Source of the DNA: Allorhodopirellula heiligendammensis
GTDB taxonomy: Bacteria; Planctomycetota; Planctomycetia; Pirellulales; Pirellulaceae
Reading direction: 5' to 3'
Assembly: GCF_007860105.1 (NCBI RefSeq)
Contig: NZ_SJPU01000001.1
Span: 248,001 to 312,000, forward strand
DNA length: 64,000 bases
The notes under the pieces are model-generated. The model searched no databases. It saw only the letters and a program-made list of their open reading frames with translations, and was not told the origin of the DNA. Position numbers and translations under genes: made by a program. Shown piece by piece: positions 1 through 10,000 of the stretch. The first letter of the stretch is position 1; the number at the start of each line of letters is the position of its first letter.

Positions 1-635
<635 letters not shown>

Positions 636-1148
636 CTAATAACCCAGCAGGAAATACTGTAGCCCGACGAGTGTCTTGGAGTCGCGGATGTGCCGGCCTC
701 GCACCAGCCGCTCCACTTCGTCGCGTTCGACAACGCGGGTCACAATTCGCTCCGTCGCCTCGAGTTGCTGCTCGCCAGCGGTGAGATCCCGGGCGACGAC
801 CATGTGCATCAGCTCGTTACCAAGCCCCGGAGCGGAGTAAAACTCACACACCACCTCCAACTCATTGGCGTGGTAGCCTGTCTCTTCGACGAGTTCCCGG
901 GCCGCCGTCTCCAGCGGCGGCTCTCCCGGATCACGTGTCCCGGCCGGCAATTCCAACAGCGTCTCGCCGACCCCAGTGCGTTCATTCTCGATCATTACAA
1001 TCGTGTTGGCATCGAGCAGGGGCAGCAGCACGACTGCCCCCGGATGCCGCACGTAGGCCCGTCGATGCGTCTGGCCGTCCCGAGATGGCAAGTCCATTTC
1101 CACCACGTCGAACCGAGCGGTATGCAGCAATAAGGTGAAGTCAGGCAC
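636..1148 (-). CDS. Nudix hydrolase, ADP-ribose pyrophosphatase-like
   Basis: A 170-residue protein with a GTG start. The Nudix box is clear near residues 78-92: GEPPLETAARELVEETGY contains the REUxEExGU core, whose glutamates bind the divalent metals. Upstream, a short beta-rich half ends in ERTGVGETLLELPAG, which resembles ADP-ribose pyrophosphatases (NudF/YffH type), as does the following FYSAPGLGNE. The likely reaction is hydrolysis of ADP-ribose or a related nucleoside diphosphate sugar to AMP and a sugar phosphate in the cytoplasm. Length fits the family. Exact substrate is not determined by sequence alone. It is followed by the hairpin at 609-633. Confidence 0.85.
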   Translation of the reverse strand: MPDFTLLLHTARFDVVEMDLPSRDGQTHRRAYVRHPGAVVLLPLLDANTIVMIENERTGVGETLLELPAGTRDPGEPPLETAARELVEETGYHANELEVVCEFYSAPGLGNELMHMVVARDLTAGEQQLEATERIVTRVVERDEVERLVRGRHIRDSKTLVGLQYFLLGY

Positions 1149-1501
1149 GGCGGTCAGCCTTTATGAAGGGCGTTGGATAATTTGAGATCAAAACAGGCCC
1201 AGGATGCCGAAGAGAAGTGGTAGAAACGAACGCACACATTATCGCATCACGACAGCCTTCACAGCCTGCAGAAGTTTCGAACGCCATCGGCTCTCTGAGC
1301 AGCCATTTAGTTCAACGAGAAAAATCAAAAAAACGACCTTTCCCTGCTCAACCCACTAGGCTGCCGACAGCCAATCGCCTACACTGACCTAAACGAGAAT
1401 CATTCTCAACTAGCGAGTCCTGCAGTTGACGGCACCGTCCGATTGGACCGTGTCGGCTCTGGGACCACGCTCCCGCCTCGATTCCAACCTCAGCGCAGCC
1501 C
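1149..1501. other. Divergent intergenic region with feo promoter
   Basis: This 353-base stretch separates the minus-strand Nudix gene from feoA. It is AT-richer than its surroundings around 1300-1410 and contains the Fur box at 1395-1407. The open frame running from 1426 into feoB overlaps feoA and does not look coding before 1729. Confidence 0.5.
1395..1407. promoter_or_regulatory. Fur box upstream of feoAB
   Basis: GAGAAT-C-ATTCTC is a perfect 6-1-6 inverted repeat. It closely matches the core of the canonical Fur operator (GATAATGATAATCATTATC; half-sites around ATnAT). It lies 94 bases before feoA, the first gene of a ferrous iron uptake operon, and a Fur-family protein is encoded at 62691-63191. 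Iron-dependent repression of feoAB is the obvious reading. Confidence 0.7.
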
Positions 1502-1729
1502 ATGTTCAGCGAAGTCAGTCTAGAACATTTCATCGGCACCAGTGGCGAAATTGCTCGACTGGATCTTCCCGAAGCCTGTGCGATTCGGTTGAAGGCGCTT
1601 GGTCTGTTTGCCGGTCAGCATGTGCAATTGTCACGTGGCGGCAATCCAATGATCGTCAAAGCTGCGGGCGGCAAGATCGCCGTGGCCGGGGAGATCGCTC
1701 GAGGTATCTACATGCGAGTAGCCTCCTGA
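1502..1729 (+). CDS. feoA: FeoA, ferrous iron transport accessory protein
   Basis: A 75-residue SH3-like protein, the usual FeoA length. The pattern RLKALGLFAGQHVQL followed by GGKIAVAGEIARGIYMRV is the typical FeoA core, where the Leu-Gly-Leu turn and the later glycine-rich strand are conserved. FeoA is a small cytoplasmic partner thought to modulate the GTPase FeoB. Its stop overlaps the start of feoB (ATGA at 1729), so the two are translationally coupled. A Fur box lies upstream. Confidence 0.9.
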   Translation: MFSEVSLEHFIGTSGEIARLDLPEACAIRLKALGLFAGQHVQLSRGGNPMIVKAAGGKIAVAGEIARGIYMRVAS

Positions 1730-3792
1730 TGAGTACGTCGGTCGAGTCGACCGAACCGCACGCTGGTAATACGTCGACAGAAAAGAAATCGGGCTCGCCT
1801 GTCGTCGCGATGTTGGGGAATCCCAATGTTGGCAAGACGTCGATGTTCAATCGACTGACGAATCTGCTTGCCAAAACGTCAAACTTCCCCGGGACGACGA
1901 TCGATCGGCGGATCGGTCGAGTTGAACTGGATGCCGGCAAATCGATCACCCTCGTCGACTTGCCCGGCATGTATTCATTCGAACCTTCGTCGCCGGAGGA
2001 GCAGGTTGCCCACGACTTTGTGCTGGGACAGTCCGACATGGTGCCCGATGCGGTGCTGATTGTCGTCGACGCGACGAACTTGCAACGGACCCTCTTTATC
2101 GTTCGGCACGCTCTCCAGCAGGGCCGGCCCACGATGGTCGTAGTCAATATGATCGAAGCGGCGCGGCGGCGTGGAATTGAGATCGATCTCAATACGCTGG
2201 GTCGCAAATTGGGCTGTCCCGTCGTCGGCGTGTCGGCCCGCACCGGTGAGGGTTTTGATCGCCTGAAGTCGCAACTCGACATTTTGTTGTCCGGTCCTGC
2301 CCTGCCGATGCTGATCGGAGATGCGTCTGCGGAGTGTCCACCGCAACCCGCTGAAAACGTGTTGACGGTAGTCTCCACTGAGGAATCCTCTTGTGGATCC
2401 TGTCGTGTCTGTCCATTTGCCGATGGTCACCAATGGGCCTCCGCGTTAGCCCGCGAGAGCATTGTCGATGGCAGTGTCGTTTCTGACGAAACAGCTGACC
2501 GAGTCGATCGCTTTTTGACTCATCGCTGGTTTGGCATGGCTGTGTTCGCAGTCGTCATGGTGATCGCATTCTCACTTGTCTTCTGGATCGCCCAGGTCCC
2601 GATGCAGTGGCTCGACGATGGCTTCGCCGCTCTCGGCGCCGCCGTCAGCGACTGGCTGCCGGAGGGAGACTTCCAAAGTCTTGTGGTTGACGGGATCATT
2701 GGCGGCGTAGGGGGCGTGGTCGTATTCCTGCCGCAGATCCTCATACTATTCTTCATGCTGGCGATTTTAGAAGACTCCGGGTATCTTGCCCGGGCCGTCG
2801 TCGTGGTGGACCGCTGGATGCGTCGCGTTGGCCTACCCGGCCAGGCATTTGTGCCGTTGTTAGCCGCACACGCCTGTGCCATCCCTGCCATCATGGCAAC
2901 TAAGGTTATTGAAAACCGACGAGATCGCTTGGCTGCGATCATGGTCATCCCGCTGATGACCTGCTCGGCTCGCTTGCCGGTCTATACGATGCTCGCCGCG
3001 ATGCTGTTTCCCGATAACCCGCTTCTCGCTGCGGGGCTGTTTGCGGGGGCCTATGTGCTCGGCATGGTTGCCGCTTTTATCGTCGCGTTGATACTCAAAC
3101 TGACATTGCTGCCGGGCCAACCATCGCCGCTCATCCTCGATTTGCCGCACTACCGGACACCTTCGATTCGTAACGCCCTGCGATATTCGTACGAGCGTGG
3201 CTGGATGTTTTTGCGGGATGCAGGGACTGTAATCCTTTTGATCTCGATCGGCATTTGGGTGCTCTCGACCTATCCCAAACTCTCCGACGAACGCTTCGAA
3301 GCAGAACTTGCCGCAAAGCATGTCGCCGCCGATCAGATAAGCGAAAGCGAACTTGAAAATGTGCGTGCCGCAGCAGATCAGGAATACGCGATCATCGGAC
3401 AAATGGGGCAGATCGTTGCACCTGTCTTCGAACCCTTGGGATTCGATTGGAAAATCAGCGTGGGTGTGATGACCAGCTTCGCTGCTCGGGAGGTGGTCGT
3501 GTCGACGCTCTCGATCCTCTACGGTCTCGGCCCTGAGCCTGAAGAAGGCTCAACGCTACAGCACCGACTCACCGCGGCGACCTATCCGGACGGGCGGCGC
3601 GTATTCACTCCGGCGACCTGCGTCAGTCTACTGGTATTTTTTGTGCTCGCGATGCAGTGCCTGCCAACGCAAGCGGTCACCAAAAAGGAAACGGGCTCGT
3701 GGAAATGGGCGGCATTCCAGTTCGGCTACATGACGCTGCTGGCCTACGCGGCCGCATTCATCGCCTATCAGACAGTCTCGATGCTCTCGTAG
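1729..3792 (+). CDS. feoB: FeoB, GTP-dependent ferrous iron transporter
   Basis: A 687-residue inner-membrane Fe2+ permease. The start is set at ATG 1729, which overlaps the feoA stop; an in-frame extension to 1426 would run through feoA. The N-terminal G domain shows G1 GNPNVGKT (residues 30-37), G2 FPGTTID, G3 DLPGMYSF, G4 VVNMIE and G5 SARTG. The C-terminal part holds paired Gate regions and about eight to ten membrane segments, including MTCSARLPVY and AAREVVVSTLS. An unusual cysteine motif CGSCRVC (222-228) sits in the linker between the G domain and the first membrane helix. Iron-regulated uptake under Fur control is expected. Confidence 0.95.
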   Translation: MSTSVESTEPHAGNTSTEKKSGSPVVAMLGNPNVGKTSMFNRLTNLLAKTSNFPGTTIDRRIGRVELDAGKSITLVDLPGMYSFEPSSPEEQVAHDFVLGQSDMVPDAVLIVVDATNLQRTLFIVRHALQQGRPTMVVVNMIEAARRRGIEIDLNTLGRKLGCPVVGVSARTGEGFDRLKSQLDILLSGPALPMLIGDASAECPPQPAENVLTVVSTEESSCGSCRVCPFADGHQWASALARESIVDGSVVSDETADRVDRFLTHRWFGMAVFAVVMVIAFSLVFWIAQVPMQWLDDGFAALGAAVSDWLPEGDFQSLVVDGIIGGVGGVVVFLPQILILFFMLAILEDSGYLARAVVVVDRWMRRVGLPGQAFVPLLAAHACAIPAIMATKVIENRRDRLAAIMVIPLMTCSARLPVYTMLAAMLFPDNPLLAAGLFAGAYVLGMVAAFIVALILKLTLLPGQPSPLILDLPHYRTPSIRNALRYSYERGWMFLRDAGTVILLISIGIWVLSTYPKLSDERFEAELAAKHVAADQISESELENVRAAADQEYAIIGQMGQIVAPVFEPLGFDWKISVGVMTSFAAREVVVSTLSILYGLGPEPEEGSTLQHRLTAATYPDGRRVFTPATCVSLLVFFVLAMQCLPTQAVTKKETGSWKWAAFQFGYMTLLAYAAAFIAYQTVSMLS

Positions 3793-4006
3793 GGTTCGGC
3801 GACACCATAGATTCATCGTATTGGGGGGAGACAACCGTCGCCTAACCTAACGGTACGGCCGACTTGCTAGTGGACACAGCGAACCCTGCGTCCACGTTAC
3901 TGCCGTGCAGCTTACCCCAACTCCCTGATTGAACTATATTGCTGGGCTGACGTTTTTCATGCGCCCCCGCGGGCGTCCCCTCACGCTTAGCCCTAGGAAA
4001 CTCAAT

Positions 4007-4633
4007 ATGACTCGCCTGTTTCAACGTTCATTCTGCTGTATTGCCACACTCGCCCTGCTTTGCGGCGGAAGTGTATCGGCGCAAGAGGTTGATAAATGGA
4101 CCTCGCTTTTTGATGGCAAATCACTCGACGGCTGGCAAAAGGTGGGTGGCGACGACAGTCACTGGGAAGTCGAAGATGGCGAGATCCGTGGCTCGGGAAA
4201 TGCATCGATGCTGGTATCAACGACCGGCCCGTACAAAAACTTCCGTTATCGGGTGGAGATGAAGATCAACGATCACGGCAACTCCGGTTTGTATTTTCAT
4301 ACCACGGAGAAACCTGGGTTCCTGGACGGCTACGAAGCCCAGGTCAACAGTAGCCACACCGATCCGATCCGCACCGGATCGCTCTACGGTATGTGTCACG
4401 TCTACCACGAACTCGTCAAACCCGATACTTGGTTCACTTACGAAATCGACGTCAAAGCAGACAATTGGCGCGGACGGGATATGCTGCGGATCAAATTCAT
4501 CGTCGATGGCAAGGAGCTTTATGAGTACCTCGACTTTGAACAGACTTTCAAAGAAGGCTACTTCGCGTTCCAGCAGCACGATCCTGGAAGCAAAGTCAGC
4601 ATCCGCAAAGTCGAAGTCATGCCGCTGCAATAA
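4007..4633 (+). CDS. Secreted DUF1080 protein (3-keto-disaccharide hydrolase fold)
   Basis: A 208-residue secreted protein. ATG 4007 is chosen because AGGAAA precedes it and a signal peptide follows at once (about residues 1-25, ending SVSA before QEV). The mature part is one DUF1080 domain: WTSLFDGKSLDGWQ, WEVEDGEIRG, NFRYRVEMKINDHGNSGLYF and YFAFQQHD are typical of this concanavalin-like jelly-roll family, which is very abundant in planctomycetes. Some members hydrolyse 3-keto-glycosides; the substrate here is unknown. A run of three hairpins follows the stop. Confidence 0.85.
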   Translation: MTRLFQRSFCCIATLALLCGGSVSAQEVDKWTSLFDGKSLDGWQKVGGDDSHWEVEDGEIRGSGNASMLVSTTGPYKNFRYRVEMKINDHGNSGLYFHTTEKPGFLDGYEAQVNSSHTDPIRTGSLYGMCHVYHELVKPDTWFTYEIDVKADNWRGRDMLRIKFIVDGKELYEYLDFEQTFKEGYFAFQQHDPGSKVSIRKVEVMPLQ

Positions 4634-4743
4634 GCAGCGTTCCGACGGAAATTGCTGAGTCGGCCGTACCCTCGTAACGGCCGCACGCTCGCGGCGATCG
4701 CAACCGCCGCTTGACCATTCATCCAGACGGCTTCGTCCGTCTG
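4623..4743 (+). repeat. Three consecutive hairpins after the DUF1080 gene
   Basis: Hairpin 1 spans the stop codon: CGCTGC (4623-4628), loop AATAA, GCAGCG (4633-4638). Hairpin 2: CGGCCGT (4661-4667), 9-base loop, ACGGCCG (4677-4683). Hairpin 3: CAGACGG (4724-4730), loop CTTCGT, CCGTCTG (4737-4743). All stems are perfect. No T-run follows. The cluster may terminate or protect the transcript. Hairpin 3 resembles the one at 609-633 in ending CTGAGC after a TTCG-containing centre. Confidence 0.5.
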
Positions 4744-4991
4744 AGCTGGACCACGTCCGCATTTCTTGCGTCGGGCGGAGCGATCGGTCGCCCGGTCCTT
4801 ATCTTGTCTCGATTTGCGAAATCCCCCTCACAAGTGCTGTTTGTGACCTAGGATCAACTAAGATGCCCAGGATCGCCGGGTGGATGGTGGAATATTCTGC
4901 AGAGAATTTGCGCCTCAACTGCCTCTGAGATCCCGCCCAGCTTCTTGCCCCAGCTTTACTTCATCTGCCTTTGACCAAAGGGATAGCTCCC
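4634..4991. other. Intergenic region before the flotillin gene
   Basis: This gap of 358 bases contains the second and third hairpins described at 4623-4743 in its first third. The rest (about 4750-4975) must hold the flotillin promoter, but no box can be named with confidence. No coding region is supported. Confidence 0.4.
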
Positions 4992-7067
4992 ATGCTCTTG
5001 CAAATCACTGATTCCTACATGACCGATGGAATTATCGTGTTCATTGTCGGGGCCATTCTCGTGATCCTCTTCATCCTCGTCATGATGAAGCACTACTACA
5101 TCAAGGTGGGCCCCGATCAAGCGATCGTGAAGTCAGGGCGTGGCGGGGTAGAGGCTGTGTGCGGTCAAGGGATGTTCATCATCCCGCTGGTCCATCAGTA
5201 CGAATTCATGGACTTGACGCTCAAGAGCTTTGAAATTCATCGGGAAGGTAGCGCCGGGTTGATCTGCCGCGACAATATACGCGCCGACATTAAGGTCGCT
5301 TTCTTCATCCGTGTCGCCAATTCTCCAGCGGAGATGAAAGAGGTGGCTGAAGCGATCGGGGCGAAACGCTGCAGCCAAATCGAAACGCTTCGCGAACTCT
5401 TTGATGCCAAGTTCAGTGAAGCGCTCAAGACGGTCGGCAAGCATTTTGACTTTATCGATCTGTACGATCAACGCGACAAATTTAAGGATCAGATTCTCAA
5501 GGTCATTGGAACGGACCTAAACGGATACCGGCTCGACGATGCGGCTATCGATTACCTGGAACAGACACCGCTGGAGATGCTCAGCCCGAGCAATATTCTC
5601 GACGCGGAAGGGATCAAGAAGATCACCGAGCTGACCTCGATGGAGAAGGTCAAGGAAAACCAATTCACTCGCGACCGCGAGAAGACGCTCAAGAAACAAG
5701 ATGTTGAGGCGCAGGAAACCATTCTCTCTCTCGAGCGGCAGCGCGTCGAAGCGGTCGAGAAACAATCTCGCGAGATCGCTGAGATTACCGCTCGCGAACA
5801 AGCCGCAGCGACCAAGGTGCAGCAGGAGCAACGGCTCGAAGCCGAACGCGCACGCATTCAGACAGAAGAGGAGATTGGCGTCGCCGAAGAGAACAAGGCT
5901 CGTCAAGTCTTGGTCGCCCAACGCAATAAAGAGAAAACGGACGCGGTCGAACAAGAACGTGTCACCCGTGATCGCGACCTCGAGGCAACCGAACGTTTAC
6001 GCGTCGTCGGTGTCGCCGAAGTTGAAAAAGAAAAGGCAATCGAAGTTGAACGACGCAACATTCAAGAAGTGATTCGGGAACGCGTGGCCGTTGAACGGTC
6101 GGTCGTTGAAGAACAACAGCGAATCAAGGATACCGAAGAGTTTGCCACCGCCGATCGTGCCAAGAAGGTTCAGATTACCGCGGCTGAAATGAAAGCAGAA
6201 GAAGAGCGAATCCGGCAAACGAAGTTGGCACAGGCGGAGAAGGAATCGAGCGAGTTGATCGCGGAGAAAGTTCGTATCGAAGCCGAAGCGAATCGAGATG
6301 CTGCCGAGAAACAAACCGCCGCTAAGAAGATGCTCGCGGAAGCCGAAACCGCACAATCAGCGGCGATTGGGTTGGCCGAAGCTCAAGTCCAAGAGGCGAA
6401 AGCCGCATCGCTGGAGAAAGAGGGTCTCGCCGAAGCCAAGGTGTCACGCGAGAAGTACAGCTCCGAAGCGACCGGTATCACCGAGAAAGCCGAGGCGATG
6501 AAGAAACTCGATGGGGTCGGCAAAGAACACGAAGAGTTCAAACTTGCTCTGGCCAAGGAGAAGGACGTGGAAATCGCAGCCATCGATGCTCAACGCGGTA
6601 TCGCCGAGAGCCAAGCAAGCGTGATCGGGGACGCCCTGCGTGCCGCACGTATCGATATCGTCGGTGGCGATGGCGAGTTCTTCAACCAAATCACCTCGGC
6701 GGTCAAGGGCGGCAAGGCCATCGACCGATTTGTCTACAACAGCAAGGTTGCCACCGATATTAAGGACACCTTCTTTGATGGCAACGCAGACTACTTTCGT
6801 ACCCAAGTCCAAGACCTGATCGGTCAATTCGGACTCGATACCGATGGTGTCAAGGACCTGTCGATCGCCGCGCTGATCGCCAAGATGCTGGGCATGGCGT
6901 CGACAGATGAAGCACGAAACCAACTGACCAGTTTGCTCAATATCGCAGCGACGGCAAATGTCACCGAGCAAAAAGCGGGACGCCTGTTGGCTCGACCCAG
7001 CGGCAAGGATGAAACTACCGTCGCGGCCACGCAGGTCAAGAAAGTCAAACCGACCGCCAAAGGTTAA
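4992..7067 (+). CDS. Flotillin-like SPFH (band 7) membrane protein
   Basis: A 691-residue flotillin/YqiK-like protein. ATG 4992 is preferred over TTG 4971 because AAAGGG lies at 4977-4982. One N-terminal membrane helix (about residues 13-33) is followed by an SPFH domain (about 35-190, starting KVGPDQAIVKSGRGG). A very long charged coiled coil rich in EAE/KAE repeats follows (about 210-540), then a helical C-terminal domain. Flotillins oligomerise and organise membrane microdomains. Only 16 bases separate it from the giant ATPase gene, so the two are probably one operon. It is longer than typical flotillins, through its extended coiled coil and tail. Confidence 0.85.
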   Translation: MLLQITDSYMTDGIIVFIVGAILVILFILVMMKHYYIKVGPDQAIVKSGRGGVEAVCGQGMFIIPLVHQYEFMDLTLKSFEIHREGSAGLICRDNIRADIKVAFFIRVANSPAEMKEVAEAIGAKRCSQIETLRELFDAKFSEALKTVGKHFDFIDLYDQRDKFKDQILKVIGTDLNGYRLDDAAIDYLEQTPLEMLSPSNILDAEGIKKITELTSMEKVKENQFTRDREKTLKKQDVEAQETILSLERQRVEAVEKQSREIAEITAREQAAATKVQQEQRLEAERARIQTEEEIGVAEENKARQVLVAQRNKEKTDAVEQERVTRDRDLEATERLRVVGVAEVEKEKAIEVERRNIQEVIRERVAVERSVVEEQQRIKDTEEFATADRAKKVQITAAEMKAEEERIRQTKLAQAEKESSELIAEKVRIEAEANRDAAEKQTAAKKMLAEAETAQSAAIGLAEAQVQEAKAASLEKEGLAEAKVSREKYSSEATGITEKAEAMKKLDGVGKEHEEFKLALAKEKDVEIAAIDAQRGIAESQASVIGDALRAARIDIVGGDGEFFNQITSAVKGGKAIDRFVYNSKVATDIKDTFFDGNADYFRTQVQDLIGQFGLDTDGVKDLSIAALIAKMLGMASTDEARNQLTSLLNIAATANVTEQKAGRLLARPSGKDETTVAATQVKKVKPTAKG

Positions 7068-7083
7068 TCGGTAAGCCATTACC

Positions 7084-10000
7084 ATGACTGATACACAACT
7101 CGCCGGCGGCACCTACGAAATTCTCCGCAATCGCCTGAACGAATCTGCAGGCGATCTGCGGACGCGGTTGGGAGAACTCAACGCCGACCGCAGTGAGGTG
7201 TTCGGCAACATCGAAACACGGCTGATCGCGACCCAGCGAATCACGACCGAGCACAACTGTATCGCTCGTGACATCGTTTCGATTGGTGACCACTTCGTAT
7301 TCGGGTACAACGTTCAGTTCGGTCTCAAGACAGAGATTCATCTGCCCGATGTGTTCGCGATCTACCGCATGGAGGCTCACGAGTTTCATCGGGAATCGCT
7401 CGACCTGATCAGCGATCCCAAGTTTGTTCGCGATTTTGAGGAACTCTATCGGTTCTATAAAGGCACCACGTTTCTACGGTTTTTCGTTGCCGGTCCGATT
7501 CTCCACATGGTGTTTCAGGTCGGCAGAACGGCCAGCGACATCAAATCGTTCAAGTGGCGGGTCGTCAATGGCGATGTGGAATACATTGACAATCGCAGCG
7601 ATCATGAAGTCCGTCGTCCCGACCAACATGCCTTCGCCTGGCAACGGGCCACGCGCGACATGCATCGCTATGGAGACCACCCCCATATCTCGATCGAAGA
7701 TCGGGTGTTCGTCGAAACCGTCGGTGGCGACCTGACCATCAAGGTCGAGAACAACACCGCCAGTGGTGAGGGTATCTACGCCGAACCGGTCGACAATCCT
7801 GATCAAAAACTCGACGATGCCGAAACCTACTACGCGATCGTGGGCAATTTGGTATTGCTCAAGATCAAACCCTATCAGGAGAACGCATTCCGGTACATCG
7901 TCTTCAGCGGCAAGGTCAACCAAGCGGTCCGACTGGACGAGATCCAGCACGCCTGTGTGATGCTGCCGGGCGACCAAGGCTTGATCTTTCCCGGTGGATA
8001 CTATTTGCAATCGGGCGAATTCAAACGCTTTGATCATGGGCTGGCGGATATGCGTTACGAGCGCACGATTGCGTCGCCCAACGGCGAAGACTATCTCTAT
8101 CTATTCAGCAATCTTGACCAAGGCACCTACGTTCAGCTGAGATACAACCAGATCCGCCAAAATGTCGATACACCGCTGGTGTGTCATGGACAGACCTTCT
8201 TCGAAGCCGGCGAGATGGTGTGTTTCAAAGGAAACCAGTCGCCCCAAAAACACCATCCGATTCAGATTTGGCAGACGCCCTTCGTCAGTGACGACTTCTT
8301 GCCACCACACCAAACCGACTCGATGCTGTTCAAGATCGGTAACAAAGAACTTGTTCGCGGCATGGCTGAGTGCAGCGAAGTGTTGCAGCTCATTGAAAAG
8401 GACGATAGCTACGACAGTTTATATCAGGATCTCGTCAAGAAATCGGGCGATATCCTTGATAGCTACTTCTGGATTGACAAACCCGAAACGCATCACCTCG
8501 ACAAACCGCTCGGCGAAATCCGTGGTACCGCAACTGCTGCGATCGAAGAGTTTGAGAAGGTTACTCGAGTCCGCAGTGAAACCAAACGACGAACCGAACA
8601 AGTTCAAACTGCGATCGAGCAAACGCTTAAAGAGGTCGAGCGATCCCGTTTTGAATCAATCAATGACTTTGTCGCTGCCCTGACGCGATTGCGCGAGCAC
8701 CGGGGGCATGCCATCACGCTCGGCGATCTGAAGTTCGCCGATGTTCCGCTCGCCGAAAATCTCGAAACTCAACTCACCGATGCGACGACCCGGCTGAGTC
8801 GCCGCTGTGTGGAGTTCCTGCTCACGTCCGATTCGCTCGCTCCCTACCATTCCGCCATCGCAGCGGCGGACGCTAAAGTTGCCGCAGTCGACAGCGTCTC
8901 AAACGCTAAAGAGCTCGAATCGGAAATTGATACCGCCGCATCGGAACTCGAGTTGCTCACCGAGACGGTTAGCAATTTACGGATTGACGATGCCACTCAA
9001 CGCACCGACATCATCGACGCCATTGGCGACGTTTTCGCGATGGTCAACCGTGTTCGCAGCGCGCTGAAAAACCGCCGCCGTGATCTGGTCGGGATCGAGG
9101 GGCGAGCTGAGTTTGCATCTCAAATGAAATTGTTGCAGCAATCGACAGCAGGCTATCTCGACGTCTGTGACACGCCGGCACGCTGTGACGAGTACATGAC
9201 CAAAGTGATGGTGAGTCTGGAGGAGCTCGAAGGTCGCTTCGCCGAGTTTGATGAGTTCATCGAGACGTTGGCTGAACGCCGTGAAGAGATTTACACCGCG
9301 TTTGAATCACGCAAAGTTTCGCTGCTTGAGAAACGCAACCAACGGGCGGAATCGTTGGCGTCAGCTGCGGATCGGATTCTAAAAGGAATCGCCTCACGCG
9401 TCACGGCCATGGAATCGAGCGATGCGATCGCATCGTATTTTGCAGGCGATTTGATGGTTGCCAAAATCCGCAGCTTAATCGATGAACTCGACGAGCTTGG
9501 TGATGCCGTTCGTGTCGGCGATCTACAAGGCCGACTGAAAGTCATCCGAGAAGACGCCACGCGAGGGCTCAAGGACCGGCAAGATCTGTTCGAGGACGGC
9601 GGCGATGTCATTCGATTGGGGCAACGAAAGTTCGCCGTCAATACGCAACCACTGGATCTGACAACGGTTTATCGCGGCGGCGACCTGTGTTTGCATCTGA
9701 CCGGTACGCAGTTCTTTGAGCCGATGAGCGACCCGCGACTGGATGCGGCTCGTGAACTGTGGGACCAGCCGTTGATCAGCGAGAACCGAGACGTTTATCG
9801 CGCTGAATTCCTGGCGATGGATCTGTTTGAATCGATCCACAGCGATCTCGCAGAGCACCATGCCGACGGAAACACCGTCGAACAAGCGTGGGTTAGTCAA
9901 CAGATGAACGGACGTTTCGACGAAGGTTACGCCAAGGGCGTTCACGATGTCGATGCCACCGCCATCTTGAATGCATTGCTAAAGATTGACGAGCGTCTTG

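Noticed and set aside
1426-1728. N-terminal extension of FeoB
   Set aside because: The frame is open but overlaps all of feoA, which is a perfect family match, and ATG 1729 gives the normal FeoB start.
5997-6356. Phe/Leu-rich minus-strand frame that looks like a membrane protein
   Set aside because: It is the reverse complement of the Glu/Lys-rich coiled coil of the flotillin; GAA/AAG codons read backwards give TTC/CTT. An artefact.
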